22,411 nt of DNA from CAZOSF01 sp964582415 (GCA_964582415.1 CAZOSF010000041.1:1-22411), one strand, 5' to 3'; counted from the stretch's first letter, positions 7,164 to 15,179 are shown. Translations and numbers: made by a program. Notes: generated from the sequence alone by a model not told the origin.

Positions 7164-8274
7164 ATGACTACAATTGATCAATTGAAAGATCTTAGAAATC
7201 GCCTGGTTGCGTTAAGGAGGTATCTTTGACGTTGATGGCAAGAAAATAACCATCGCAAACGACGAAGAGAAAACCTTCGATCCCAACTTTTGGAATAATC
7301 CCCAAGAAGCTGAAGCTTTTATGAAACAACTTCGCACCCAGAAAAAATGGGTGGAAGATTATGAGCACGCTGTCGCATTAGCTGACGATGCGGAAGTGTT
7401 ATTCGAATTTTTCAAAGAAGGTGAAGGGACCCAGGAGCAAGTAGATACTGCCTATAAGAATGCTAAAGAATCGATAGAGTCGCTGGAATTCCGAAATATG
7501 TTGAGCAGTGAAGGGGATGATTTAAGTGCCGTATTGCAAATCACTGCTGGAGCTGGTGGTACGGAAAGCTGTGACTGGGCCAGTATGCTGATGCGGATGT
7601 ACCTCATGTGGGCCGAAAAACATGGTTTTAAAGTAAAGGAGTTGAACTTTCAACCCGGGGATGTCGCTGGTGTAAAAACCGTGACTCTTGAAATAGATGG
7701 TGATTTTGCCTTTGGTTGGTTGAAAGGTGAAAATGGAGTGCATCGTTTGGTGCGCATCTCCCCTTTCGACAGCAATGCCAAACGTCATACTTCCTTTGCG
7801 AGCGTGTATGTTTATCCTTTGGCTGATGAAAGCATTGAGATCGACATCAACCCTGCCGATATCTCTTGGGATTTTGCACGAAGTAGTGGTGCGGGAGGGC
7901 AGAACGTAAACAAGGTGGAAACCAAAGCCATCCTGACCCACCATCCTAGTGGTATTGTTATCCATAACAGTGAAACCCGATCTCAGTTGGAAAACCGGGA
8001 AAAGGCCATGCAAATGTTGAAATCGCAATTGTATGAAATTGAATTGCGTAAGCAACAGGCACAGCGGGATGAGATCGAAGCCAACAAGATGGCCATCGAA
8101 TGGGGTAGTCAAATACGGAATTATGTGTTGCACCCCTATAAGCTGGTAAAGGATGTGCGTACTTCTTTTGAAACCGGGAATACCGATGCCGTTTTGGACG
8201 GCGAAATTGATGGATTCCTAAAAGCCTACCTTATGATGATGGGTCAAAAAGAAGAGCGGGAAGAGGAACTGTAA
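7164..8274 (+). CDS. prfB: Peptide chain release factor 2, expressed through a +1 programmed frameshift
   Basis: Class I release factor that reads UGA and UAA and triggers peptide release. Translation starts at ATG 7164, and zero frame meets TGA at 7227-7229 after 21 codons. Reading continues if the ribosome slips +1 on CTT (7224-7226), skips T7227 and resumes at GAC 7228. Expressed this way the product is 369 residues, close to the roughly 365 of other RF2 proteins. The codon-recognition tripeptide SPF is at residues 199-201, which distinguishes RF2 from RF1. The catalytic GGQ is at 244-246 inside SGAGGQNVNK. The ATG at 7321 gives only a truncated 317-residue reading that lacks the start of domain 1. 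UGA stop efficiency depends on RF2 itself, so this is autoregulatory. The gene is divergent from the metalloprotease operon. The assignment is certain. Confidence 0.97.
7214..7230 (+). promoter_or_regulatory. prfB +1 programmed frameshift site
   Basis: The sequence AAGGAGGTATCTTTGAC contains a Shine-Dalgarno-like AGGAGG (7215-7220), a 3-nt spacer TAT, slippery CTT and the UGA stop followed by C. This is the arrangement known from E. coli prfB (AGGGGGTATCTTTGAC). The poor UGA-C context and the close SD both favour +1 slippage. Confidence 0.95.
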
Positions 8275-8321
8275 GCCTTGCATAAAAATTAGTACCTTGC
8301 TAAAAATCTAAATTTGAAACT

Positions 8322-9188
8322 ATGAAATTGAAAAAGTGGTTCGGACTCTCGGTCCTAGCGATTTCCTTATTGGGATGTTCCAGCAATGACGACAACGGTG
8401 GAAGCAACAACAACACTGATGATGATGGTGGAGGCAACAACAATCTTACCTACATGGTAGCAGCTGAGATAGGTCCCGGTGGTTTCAATGTTCAGTATGA
8501 ATATTACGACAATGATCTTTTGAAAACCTGGACAACGTCCTATACAAGCACTACGGGGTATGCCCTAACCTACAATTATAACGATGACAATTCTGTACTT
8601 TCGGTGAATTATATCGATAGCGATGAATTCGAAGACACCATGAGTTTTCAATACGATTTTCAAGGGCATCTTATTGGGTACACCGGGTTTTCGGAAGCGG
8701 TTACCTTAGATTGGAACGGCAATATTGTAACGGCAAGCGGTACCATTGAAGGAAATGACAATGCGAGTGCCATTCTGGAACTGGATAATCAGGGAAGGGT
8801 AGTGAAATTTACCGAAGCGAATCAATACACCACCCTTGTGTATGATATAAATGGAAATATCACCAATCTTTTCCGATTCGATTTGAACGACAACCTTCTA
8901 AATGAGTTTGCCATTACCTATGACTCAAATCCGAATCCGTTCTTCGGACAAATGCAAAGCATTTATTTGGAACGATTCATTGAGTTTTTCTGGGAATTTG
9001 ATGGTATTTACTATACTGGAATCGAGGGGTATTCCTTCCCCTTCCACAGGAACAATGTGCTTAGTGTTGAAAAAGACGGCTCACAAATTATCAATTATTC
9101 TTTGGGATACGACAATAACGATTACCCTACCGTCATCAGCGAAATCATACAAGGAGATTCCTTCCAATATCAGATCAGTTATTATTAA
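8322..9188 (+). CDS. Putative surface lipoprotein with YD-like repeats, function unknown
   Basis: 288-residue lipoprotein precursor. The signal peptide ends in the lipobox LLGC with Cys19. It is followed by a low-complexity Ser/Asn/Asp/Gly linker (residues 20-42). Acidic residues just after the lipidated Cys (SSNDDN) resemble the lipoprotein export signals that send Bacteroidota lipoproteins to the cell surface. The rest is beta-rich and shows irregular repeats of the form Y-x-Y-(D/N)-x-(D/N)-G/D-x-(L/I), for example YEYYDNDLL, YNYNDDNSV, YDFQGHL, LDNQGRVV, YDINGNITN and YDNNDYPT. These recall YD/RHS-type strands. No catalytic motif is seen. It lies 47 bp after prfB and 33 bp before the HAD gene, so it may share transcripts with either. 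Surface location is inference. Confidence 0.75.
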   Translation: MKLKKWFGLSVLAISLLGCSSNDDNGGSNNNTDDDGGGNNNLTYMVAAEIGPGGFNVQYEYYDNDLLKTWTTSYTSTTGYALTYNYNDDNSVLSVNYIDSDEFEDTMSFQYDFQGHLIGYTGFSEAVTLDWNGNIVTASGTIEGNDNASAILELDNQGRVVKFTEANQYTTLVYDINGNITNLFRFDLNDNLLNEFAITYDSNPNPFFGQMQSIYLERFIEFFWEFDGIYYTGIEGYSFPFHRNNVLSVEKDGSQIINYSLGYDNNDYPTVISEIIQGDSFQYQISYY

Positions 9189-9221
9189 AATTGAATCGTA
9201 GACCTTATCTCTTCTATTTTC

Positions 9222-9839
9222 ATGCGTCAGTACGATACCATCATCTTCGATCTGGGAGGGGTTCTAATCGATTGGAGCCCTGAATATGTTTATTTGAAAG
9301 AATTCAGGGGGAACCGTGAACGTATGAATTGGTTTCTCAATGAAATCTGTGCCTGGGAATGGAATATGAACCAGGATGCCGGCTACCCCCTAGCCCAAGC
9401 AACGGAAGAACGCATTGCCCTTTTCCCAGAATACGAGGAACTGATACGCATGTATTATGGAAGATGGGAAGAAATGTTAGGTCATGCTCATGACGACACA
9501 TTAGAACTCTTGGAAAAAGCCATTCAACATTCCGATTACAAGGTCTATGCCCTTACCAATTGGAGTGGGGAAACCTTTCCCGTAGCTCGGAAGAAATTTC
9601 CTTGGCTCTCCTGGTTCGAAGGGATTTTAGTTAGCGGAGACGAGGGAATGCGCAAACCTCATCGTGAAATTTATGAATTGATGCTAACGCGTTTCGATAT
9701 AGCCCCGGAAAAAGCAGTATTTATCGATGATAGCCTAAAGAATGTTGAGGGCAGTGAGGCGGTAGGAATCAAAGGCGTCCATTTCCAGTCGGCCGAACAA
9801 CTTCATAATGAATTGCTTAAATTGAATATTCGATTGTGA
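9222..9839 (+). CDS. HAD-superfamily phosphatase (subfamily IA, YihX-like)
   Basis: 205-residue haloacid dehalogenase-like hydrolase, probably a sugar-phosphate or nucleotide-type phosphatase. Motif I is IIFDLGGVL with nucleophile Asp10. The second Asp of the usual DxD is Gly, as in YihX and its relatives. Motif II is ALTNWS (Thr112), motif III is GMRKP (Lys145), and motif IV is VFIDD (Asp169, Asp170). The helical cap lies between about residues 15 and 85 and is rich in Trp. The length and the GMRKP and DDS-x-x-N-x-EG segments resemble E. coli YihX (alpha-glucose-1-phosphate phosphatase), but the substrate cannot be read from this. It follows the lipoprotein gene by 33 bp and is ended by a hairpin with a T-run. 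Confidence 0.85.
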   Translation: MRQYDTIIFDLGGVLIDWSPEYVYLKEFRGNRERMNWFLNEICAWEWNMNQDAGYPLAQATEERIALFPEYEELIRMYYGRWEEMLGHAHDDTLELLEKAIQHSDYKVYALTNWSGETFPVARKKFPWLSWFEGILVSGDEGMRKPHREIYELMLTRFDIAPEKAVFIDDSLKNVEGSEAVGIKGVHFQSAEQLHNELLKLNIRL

Positions 9840-9857
9840 GATTCAAAAAATAGAAGG

Positions 9858-9884
9858 CGATTGAATGCTTTAATCGTATTTTTT
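9858..9884 (+). terminator. Probable rho-independent terminator after HAD gene
   Basis: Stem CGATTGAA / TTTAATCG (one G-U pair) with loop TGC, followed by TATTTTTT. The stem is AT-rich and modest, but the T-run and the position 18 bp after the stop codon fit. Confidence 0.5.
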
Positions 9885-9955
9885 CATCCTAATTTTTCCG
9901 AATATCTTTAACAAATTTTGTACTTTTCTATTTTGCAGGAAGTTTTCGATAGACC

Positions 9956-10933
9956 ATGAAAAAACACAAGGTAGCCGTCTTAGGCCCCATTCCAAGAGAT
10001 TATATCATCACTCACAATAACGAAGTCATTCAAAAATATGGTTGTGCTACTCACACAGCCATTGCCATTTCAAATTTATTGGGAGATGCAGGAGAAATTT
10101 ATCCCGTAACACACATCCGAAAACAGGATGAGGAAGGAATTCAAGCCCTATTTGCTCCTTATGATAATATCCATACCCATTATATTTCTTCTGAGGCCGA
10201 CCAAGGGGATGTGATTCAATTGCGTTTTGTTGATCAGAACAAACGCGTGGAAACGCAAACCGCTTTTATGCCTCCTATCATGCCGAAAGACGTCAAACCC
10301 CTTTTGGATTGTGAGGTGTTTGTTTGTGTGCCGGTTACCGATTTTGAGGTGCCATTGGAAACGCTCATCTATATCAAGGAAAACAGCAATGCCTCCATCG
10401 TTTTTGATGCGCATGGTCCCACCACTGCCCTAACTGTTCGAGGACAGCGAGTCACTAAATTTTGGGTAGATCGGGATCTTTGGTTGCCCTACATCGATGT
10501 GCTTAAGATGAATCTGGAGGAAGCCAATTGTAGTTGGTTTCAAAATGAGTATACCTTGGAAGACCTTAAAAACAATGAAGAAATTGAAATGGAGGAACTT
10601 CCAAAGTTTGCAGAATATTGCCTGAAACATGGACTGAAAGCCTTGTATGTTACCCTCGATGCCCGAGGGGTAATGGTGTATACTTTGGAAAACGGACAAC
10701 TTAAACAAGAGCTGGTACCTTCTGTACCCGTCTCTCATGTGGTGGATACCACAGGTTGTGGAGATTCCTTTGCTGGGGGGATTGCCTTCAGCCTCCTTGG
10801 AGATGCCAACGACTTTATTCGTGCCGCGCAATTCGGCAATGCCATGGGAGCTCAAAGGACCCAAGGAAAAACTTTTGAGGTATTTAAATCACTGCCGGAG
10901 ACCCTGGCTATTTTGGATCAGGTATACAAGTAA
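9956..10933 (+). CDS. PfkB-family carbohydrate kinase, substrate unknown
   Basis: 325-residue ribokinase-like sugar or nucleoside kinase. The N-terminus KKHKVAVLGPIPRDYIITHNN is the usual first strand with the substrate-binding GxxxxD-type region. The C-terminal PfkB signature is DTTGCGDSFAGGIAF (residues 264-278), with Asp270 as catalytic base and the anion hole in TGCGD. The common form is DTTGAGD; a Cys at the variable position is unusual but tolerated in the family. FDAHGP around residue 149 and LKMNLEEA around residue 185 fit the central sheet and the N-x-x-E motif region (here NLEEA). The upstream spacer is 116 bp and includes a terminator, so it probably has its own promoter. Flavobacteria keep this as a single gene away from a sugar operon, which gives no substrate clue. 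Confidence 0.85.
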   Translation: MKKHKVAVLGPIPRDYIITHNNEVIQKYGCATHTAIAISNLLGDAGEIYPVTHIRKQDEEGIQALFAPYDNIHTHYISSEADQGDVIQLRFVDQNKRVETQTAFMPPIMPKDVKPLLDCEVFVCVPVTDFEVPLETLIYIKENSNASIVFDAHGPTTALTVRGQRVTKFWVDRDLWLPYIDVLKMNLEEANCSWFQNEYTLEDLKNNEEIEMEELPKFAEYCLKHGLKALYVTLDARGVMVYTLENGQLKQELVPSVPVSHVVDTTGCGDSFAGGIAFSLLGDANDFIRAAQFGNAMGAQRTQGKTFEVFKSLPETLAILDQVYK

Positions 10934-10992
10934 TCTGTTTTTAATTCTCCTAATCGAATCGTATTTTTATACGAGTACTTTGCATTTGCCGT

Positions 10993-11334
10993 ATGACAAA
11001 AATTTATCACAATCCACGTTGCAGAAAATCTCGAGAAACGCTTCAAATTTTAGAAAATCATAAGGAAGCTATCGAGATAGTTCACTACCTAGACACACCT
11101 CCTACCCAAAAGGAGCTATCCGAAGTAATCAAACTTTTGGGAATTACCCCCATACAACTTATTCGAACCAACGAATCCCTTTGGAAGGAGCAATTTAAAG
11201 GCAAGGAATATTCCGACCAAGAATTGATTCAAATCATGGTCGAAAACCCGAAACTAATCGAACGCCCTATCGTTGTTAAAAACGGACGAGCTGCCTTGGG
11301 CAGACCCCCTGAAAATGTTAAGGAAATTCTTTAA
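10993..11334 (+). CDS. arsC: ArsC-family arsenate reductase-like protein (glutaredoxin-dependent type)
   Basis: 113-residue thioredoxin-fold protein of the ArsC family. The active-site loop is HNPRCRKS with catalytic Cys10 in a C-x-x-S arrangement. Arg58 (LIRT), Arg91 (ERPIVV) and Arg104 (LGRPPE) match the three arginines that bind the oxyanion and the thiol intermediate in plasmid R773 ArsC (R60, R94, R107). True arsenate reductases of this class use glutathione and glutaredoxin, but flavobacteria often carry this gene without an ars operon, and none (arsB, arsR, acr3) is seen here. It may therefore be a general thiol reductase of the YfgD/ArsC type. It lies 59 bp after the kinase and 75 bp before the TonB-dependent receptor gene. 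Confidence 0.85.
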   Translation: MTKIYHNPRCRKSRETLQILENHKEAIEIVHYLDTPPTQKELSEVIKLLGITPIQLIRTNESLWKEQFKGKEYSDQELIQIMVENPKLIERPIVVKNGRAALGRPPENVKEIL

Positions 11335-11409
11335 AAAGTTTAACAGAAATTTGGCACCCAAAGGATAAACTCAGGGTTATTTTCGTAGTCAAAATTGCAA
11401 AAAACCATC

Positions 11410-13893
11410 ATGCAACGACTACTATTTGCACTCACCTTACTCGTCTCCGTAATTTCTTATTCCCAGCCCATGCCGATCGAAGCCAATCGCACGGTTACTG
11501 TGTCGGGTAAAGTCGTGGAGGCGGGAACCAACGTACCCCTTGAATATGCCACCGTTTCATTTCTAACTTCGGATGGCACCATAGCGGGAGGAGGCATTAC
11601 CGATTTGGAAGGGAGTTATGCTGTGAAAATTGAAACCGGTGTTTACGACATTCGTTTCGATTACATCTCCTATAAAACGGTCACGTTAGCAAAGCAGCAG
11701 ATTTCGAAGAATACCACGTTACCCACCGTTCGGATGGAACTGGATTCAGAGAGCCTCGAAGAAGTCGTTGTTGTAGCTGAAACTACGGAAGTACAGGTTC
11801 GTTTGGACAAAAAGATCTACAACATTGGAAAAGATCTTACTACCAGTGGTGCTACCGTGAGTGATGCTTTAAATAACGTTCCTTCGGTAACCGTGGATGT
11901 GGACGGAGCGATTTCCCTAAGAGGCAATGAGAATGTCCGAATCTTAATTAACGGAAGGCCATCAGCCATTGCTGGTTTCGGTGATACCGACGCCTTGAGA
12001 CAGCTCCCCGCTGAGGTAATTGAACGTGTGGAAGTAATTACCTCCCCTTCTGCCAGATACGATGCTGAAGGAACGGCAGGTATTCTGAATATCATTCTCA
12101 AAAAAGAAAAAACGCTCGGACTGAACGGCTCGTTACAAACGAATTTCAGCTATCCTTTTGGAAGTAATGTAACTGGGAATATCAACCTTCGCACCGACAA
12201 GTTCAATATTTTCAATACTACAGGAGTTCGTTACGGAGAATCCCCAGGAAATGCCTATTTTGAAAATACCTATTTGGGAGATAATGTGACCAATCCACTC
12301 GTTTTGGAAACCAGAGATTATGACAGGGTCCGCCAAGGTTGGAACACCAATCTAGGAATGGAATATTTTCTAACCGACCGTTCCTCATTAACAGGTTCTG
12401 TTTTCTACCGAAGCAGTGATGACGAAGATACCACCATCAACCTTACTGAAGAGTTTGATGTCTTAGATGAATTGGCCTTTTTGAGAAATCGAGATGAACT
12501 GCAAACAGAAGAGGACTACAACCTGCAGTTTTCACTGAACTATGTAAATAATTTCGATGATCATGGACATAAACTAACGGCCGATTTTCAATGGGAACAA
12601 GGGGAAGAAACCCAAAACTCCCTGATTGAGGAATACAACACCTTCCCAGAATATACACTGCTTCCTTCAGAAAAGATTGTTCAAACAGAAGATCAGTCAG
12701 AATACCTGATACAGGCAGATTACGTGCTACCCATTGGAGAAAGCGCACAGTTTGAAGCGGGATTTCGTGGCACTTTTGAAAACACCGTTACCGATTATCT
12801 GTTGGAGGAACAATTGATGGCAGGGGGTGCTTTTATTAAGAACGATAGCCTTTCCAATAAATTCGACTTTACCGAGAATGTCATGGCGGGTTACACCCAG
12901 TATGGAAATAAATTTGGAAACTTTTCTTTCCTGTTGGGATTACGATTGGAAAACACCCAGCTGAAAGGAAAAGTAACGGCCACCGATGTTACCACCAATG
13001 ACCTGAATGATTTGATCATCGATTTTGATAAAAATTTCTTAGGCCTGTTCCCTACCGTGAACTTGGTATATGAATTTAACGATCGGGAAAACCTTACCCT
13101 GGGTTATAACAGACGAATCAACCGCCCAAGAAGTTGGTTCCTAAACCCTTTCCCCTCTCGTTCCAGTGAAGCGAATATTTTCCAAGGAAACCCTAATTTG
13201 AATCCAGCTTTTGCCAGCGCCTTCGATTTGGGTTATCTAAAACGATGGAAAAAGTTAACCCTCACCACATCGGTATATTATCAATATGAAACGGATGCTT
13301 TTGAACGTGTTCAGGAGGATACCGGCCTGTTAACCCCGAATGGTATTCCTATCATCCGAACCCTGCCCATCAACCTATCCACCAACCAACGTATTGGATT
13401 TGAAGCAGGGGTATTATACAATCCTGCACGATGGTTACGTTTGAATGGAAGTTTCAATTTCTTCCAGTTTGAAACCGAAGGATCCTTCGATGGTGTGGAT
13501 TATGGGGCAAAAAATACCAGCTGGTTTACCCGTGGGAGTGCGAAAGTCACCTTGCCGGCCAAAGTGGACTGGCAAACGAACGTCTTTTACAGAGGACCAA
13601 GAAACAATGCACAGACCGAGTTTGAAGGCATCTTATCGGTTGACCTAGCCTTTAGTAAAGACTTCTTAAATGATAATGCTACCATTGGGTTTAGGGTGAG
13701 TGATTTATTTAATTCCCGCAAGAGACGTGCGCTTACCGTAACCGACAACTTCATTAGTGACAGTGAATTCCAATGGCGCGAGCGTCAATTTAACCTCTCC
13801 TTTGTATACCGTTTTAACCAGAAAAAAGAGCGTCAGCGCAATGGACGCAATGGCGGCGATGGTGATTTTGATGGAGAAGGATTTGAAGGCTAA
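11410..13893 (+). CDS. TonB-dependent receptor-like outer membrane beta-barrel protein
   Basis: 827-residue outer membrane protein. I choose ATG at 11410, which begins a good signal peptide (MQRLLFALTLLVSVISYSQ); a TTG five codons earlier is less likely. Next comes a carboxypeptidase-regulatory-like beta-sandwich (about residues 28-108). Then follows a plug domain (about 125-220) with LRGNENVRILINGRPS and the end-of-plug motif IERVEVITSPSARYDAEG-x-AGILNIIL. The remainder is a large barrel of the 'outer membrane protein beta-barrel family' (OMP_b-brl_3) type. The barrel strands end at FNLSFVYRFNQK and are followed by a hydrophilic Gly/Asp/Arg tail. No SusD partner is adjacent, so this is not a standard polysaccharide uptake pair. 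The ligand is unknown. The TerC-like gene begins 17 bp after its stop, so the two are probably cotranscribed. Confidence 0.9.
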   Translation: MQRLLFALTLLVSVISYSQPMPIEANRTVTVSGKVVEAGTNVPLEYATVSFLTSDGTIAGGGITDLEGSYAVKIETGVYDIRFDYISYKTVTLAKQQISKNTTLPTVRMELDSESLEEVVVVAETTEVQVRLDKKIYNIGKDLTTSGATVSDALNNVPSVTVDVDGAISLRGNENVRILINGRPSAIAGFGDTDALRQLPAEVIERVEVITSPSARYDAEGTAGILNIILKKEKTLGLNGSLQTNFSYPFGSNVTGNINLRTDKFNIFNTTGVRYGESPGNAYFENTYLGDNVTNPLVLETRDYDRVRQGWNTNLGMEYFLTDRSSLTGSVFYRSSDDEDTTINLTEEFDVLDELAFLRNRDELQTEEDYNLQFSLNYVNNFDDHGHKLTADFQWEQGEETQNSLIEEYNTFPEYTLLPSEKIVQTEDQSEYLIQADYVLPIGESAQFEAGFRGTFENTVTDYLLEEQLMAGGAFIKNDSLSNKFDFTENVMAGYTQYGNKFGNFSFLLGLRLENTQLKGKVTATDVTTNDLNDLIIDFDKNFLGLFPTVNLVYEFNDRENLTLGYNRRINRPRSWFLNPFPSRSSEANIFQGNPNLNPAFASAFDLGYLKRWKKLTLTTSVYYQYETDAFERVQEDTGLLTPNGIPIIRTLPINLSTNQRIGFEAGVLYNPARWLRLNGSFNFFQFETEGSFDGVDYGAKNTSWFTRGSAKVTLPAKVDWQTNVFYRGPRNNAQTEFEGILSVDLAFSKDFLNDNATIGFRVSDLFNSRKRRALTVTDNFISDSEFQWRERQFNLSFVYRFNQKKERQRNGRNGGDGDFDGEGFEG

Positions 13894-13910
13894 TTCCCTA
13901 TCTTTGTGAG

Positions 13911-14389
13911 ATGGAACACCATTATATCCCGTGGGTAGCCCTTGTTTCTTATGTGCTGATTTTATTGGTACTCGATTTCTTTGTGCTTCATAAGAAAGAC
14001 CAAATACCCAGCACCCGAAAGGCGTTGTTGGAAACCTTGTTTTTTTTGGCCAATGCCCTGCTCTTCTCAGGAGTTATTTATTGGTTCTTCAGTGAGGGAA
14101 TGGTTGATAATCCAGAGAATTACACCCCCAGTAAAGCGGTGATGAATTACCTTTCCGGGTATTTTATCGAATTGAGCTTGAGTGTGGATAACCTCTTTGT
14201 GATTGCTGTGATCTTTACCACTTTTAATATCCCACAGCACCATCACCACCGATTACTGTTTTTGGGAATTCTAGGAGCAATCGTATTTAGGGGCATTATG
14301 ATTACGGTGGGAATCATCTTGATGCACCAGTTCCATTATATGACCATAGTTTTTGGACTGTTCTTGTTGTATACTGCCTTCAAGATGTT
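13911..14389 (+). CDS. TerC-family integral membrane protein, 5' part only (interrupted by assembly gap)
   Basis: First 159 residues of a polytopic membrane protein of the TerC family, whose members are linked to metal ion (manganese) export and tellurite resistance. Transmembrane segments are visible at about residues 7-26, 42-64, 85-105, 116-136 and 141-158. The family core motif ELSLSVDNLFV (about residues 87-97) has the membrane-buried acidic residues thought to bind the ion. A HHHH run sits in the next loop. Family members are about 300-350 residues, so about half is missing into the N run at 14390-14489. An apparent continuous reading frame through the gap to 15110 joins this to an unrelated lipoprotein and is an artefact. 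The gene follows the TonB-dependent receptor by 17 bp, which suggests cotranscription and possibly metal-related transport. Confidence 0.85.
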
Positions 14390-14489
14390 NNNNNNNNNNN
14401 NNNNNNNNNNNNNNNNNNNNNNNNNNNNNNNNNNNNNNNNNNNNNNNNNNNNNNNNNNNNNNNNNNNNNNNNNNNNNNNNNNNNNNNNN
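14390..14489. other. Assembly gap (100 N placeholder) inside TerC-like gene / before lipoprotein gene
   Basis: Exactly 100 Ns, the usual placeholder for a gap of unknown size. The left side is mid-TerC and the right side is inside a lipoprotein signal peptide. The real gap must contain about 450-550 bp of TerC plus an intergenic region and the first codons of the lipoprotein. Confidence 0.97.
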
Positions 14490-15110
14490 CTAAGTTTGGT
14501 TTCCGTATCATTATTTTATTCTTGTAAGGAAACTAAGAACGAAGAAACGGACATGGAAGTAGAAACTACGGAAATGGAAGTTTCTAACAACGAACAAACA
14601 AATGTTCCAGTTAACTTCGAAAAGACACTTAATTTACAAGGTGTGGACTTTCAGGTAAAGGCAACTGGAGAAGGATCTATTTCTAACCTTACCATTACAG
14701 TTAATGGGCTTGAATCAAATCCAGATCCTGTAACGATGGAAGTAGAAGGAACGATAGTAAATGCCGAATCGGAAGATCTTAATTCGGATGGTTCTCCAGA
14801 ACTATTGGTGTATACACAATCTGCCGGAAGTGGTAGTTATGGTTCAGTACTTGGCTTTTCTACTTTGAAAAAGAAATCAATGGTACCTATCAACATGCCT
14901 GATATTTCAAACAATCCGGAAGCAAGTCAAGGATACATGGGACATGATGAGTTTGCCATTGTAGAAACATCATTATCTCGAAGATTCCCCGTCTATAAGG
15001 AAGGAGATACCAATGATAATCCTACCGGAGGAACGCGTCAGATTCAATACAAATTAGTAGCAGGTGAAAGTTTGCCACAGTTTGAAATTGTGAACATCAG
15101 CAACTATTAA
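14490..15110 (+). CDS. PliI-like lysozyme inhibitor lipoprotein (5' end lost in assembly gap)
   Basis: 206 visible residues. The segment LSLVSVSLFYSCKETKN is the end of a lipoprotein signal peptide, so only a few N-terminal codons are missing. An acidic linker follows (ETKNEETDMEVETTEMEVSNN). The folded part carries DLNSDGSPELLVYTQSAGSG then SYGSVLGFS, which contains the SGxxY-type motif of MliC/PliC/PliI inhibitors (SGSYG). Further on, GHDEFAIVETSLSRRFPVYK and GGTRQIQYKL resemble I-type lysozyme inhibitors. PliI proteins insert this loop into the lysozyme active site. The identification rests on remembered motif similarity, not on a search. An alternative is a generic beta-sandwich lipoprotein with a VCBS-like DLNSDGSPE segment. 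A strong terminator follows 20 bp downstream. Confidence 0.65.
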   Translation, partial: LSLVSVSLFYSCKETKNEETDMEVETTEMEVSNNEQTNVPVNFEKTLNLQGVDFQVKATGEGSISNLTITVNGLESNPDPVTMEVEGTIVNAESEDLNSDGSPELLVYTQSAGSGSYGSVLGFSTLKKKSMVPINMPDISNNPEASQGYMGHDEFAIVETSLSRRFPVYKEGDTNDNPTGGTRQIQYKLVAGESLPQFEIVNISNY

Positions 15111-15127
15111 TAGGTTCAAACCAATAT

Positions 15128-15163
15128 AAAAAAAACGCCCAATATGAATTGGGCGTTTTTTTT
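15128..15163. terminator. Strong bidirectional rho-independent terminator
   Basis: Perfect stem CGCCCAAT / ATTGGGCG with loop ATGA, flanked by an A-run (15128-15135) and a T-run (15156-15163), so it is symmetric. It serves the lipoprotein gene on the plus strand and the small membrane protein gene on the minus strand. Confidence 0.92.
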
Positions 15164-15179
15164 ATGCTTTAGATTGGAA

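Noticed and set aside
7522..8133. 203-residue minus-strand ORF
   Set aside because: Antisense to the GGQ and SPF domains of prfB; composition follows the real gene and no family is recognisable.
7321..8274. prfB starting at the internal ATG 7321
   Set aside because: This would lose the first 52 residues of domain 1; the upstream segment with the recoding site encodes the normal RF2 N-terminus.
8309..8316. TAAATTTG as a promoter -7 box for the lipoprotein gene
   Set aside because: An exact consensus match, but only 5 bp before the ATG, which would leave no leader. Possibly chance in AT-rich DNA.
10960..10974. Hairpin CGTAT-TTTT-ATACG as a terminator after the PfkB gene
   Set aside because: Only a 5-bp AT-rich stem and no T-run after it; more likely part of the AT-rich promoter region of the arsC gene.
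13911..15110. One continuous ~400-residue ORF joining TerC to a lipoprotein
   Set aside because: It crosses 100 Ns. The two halves are unrelated proteins, the second starting within its own signal peptide.
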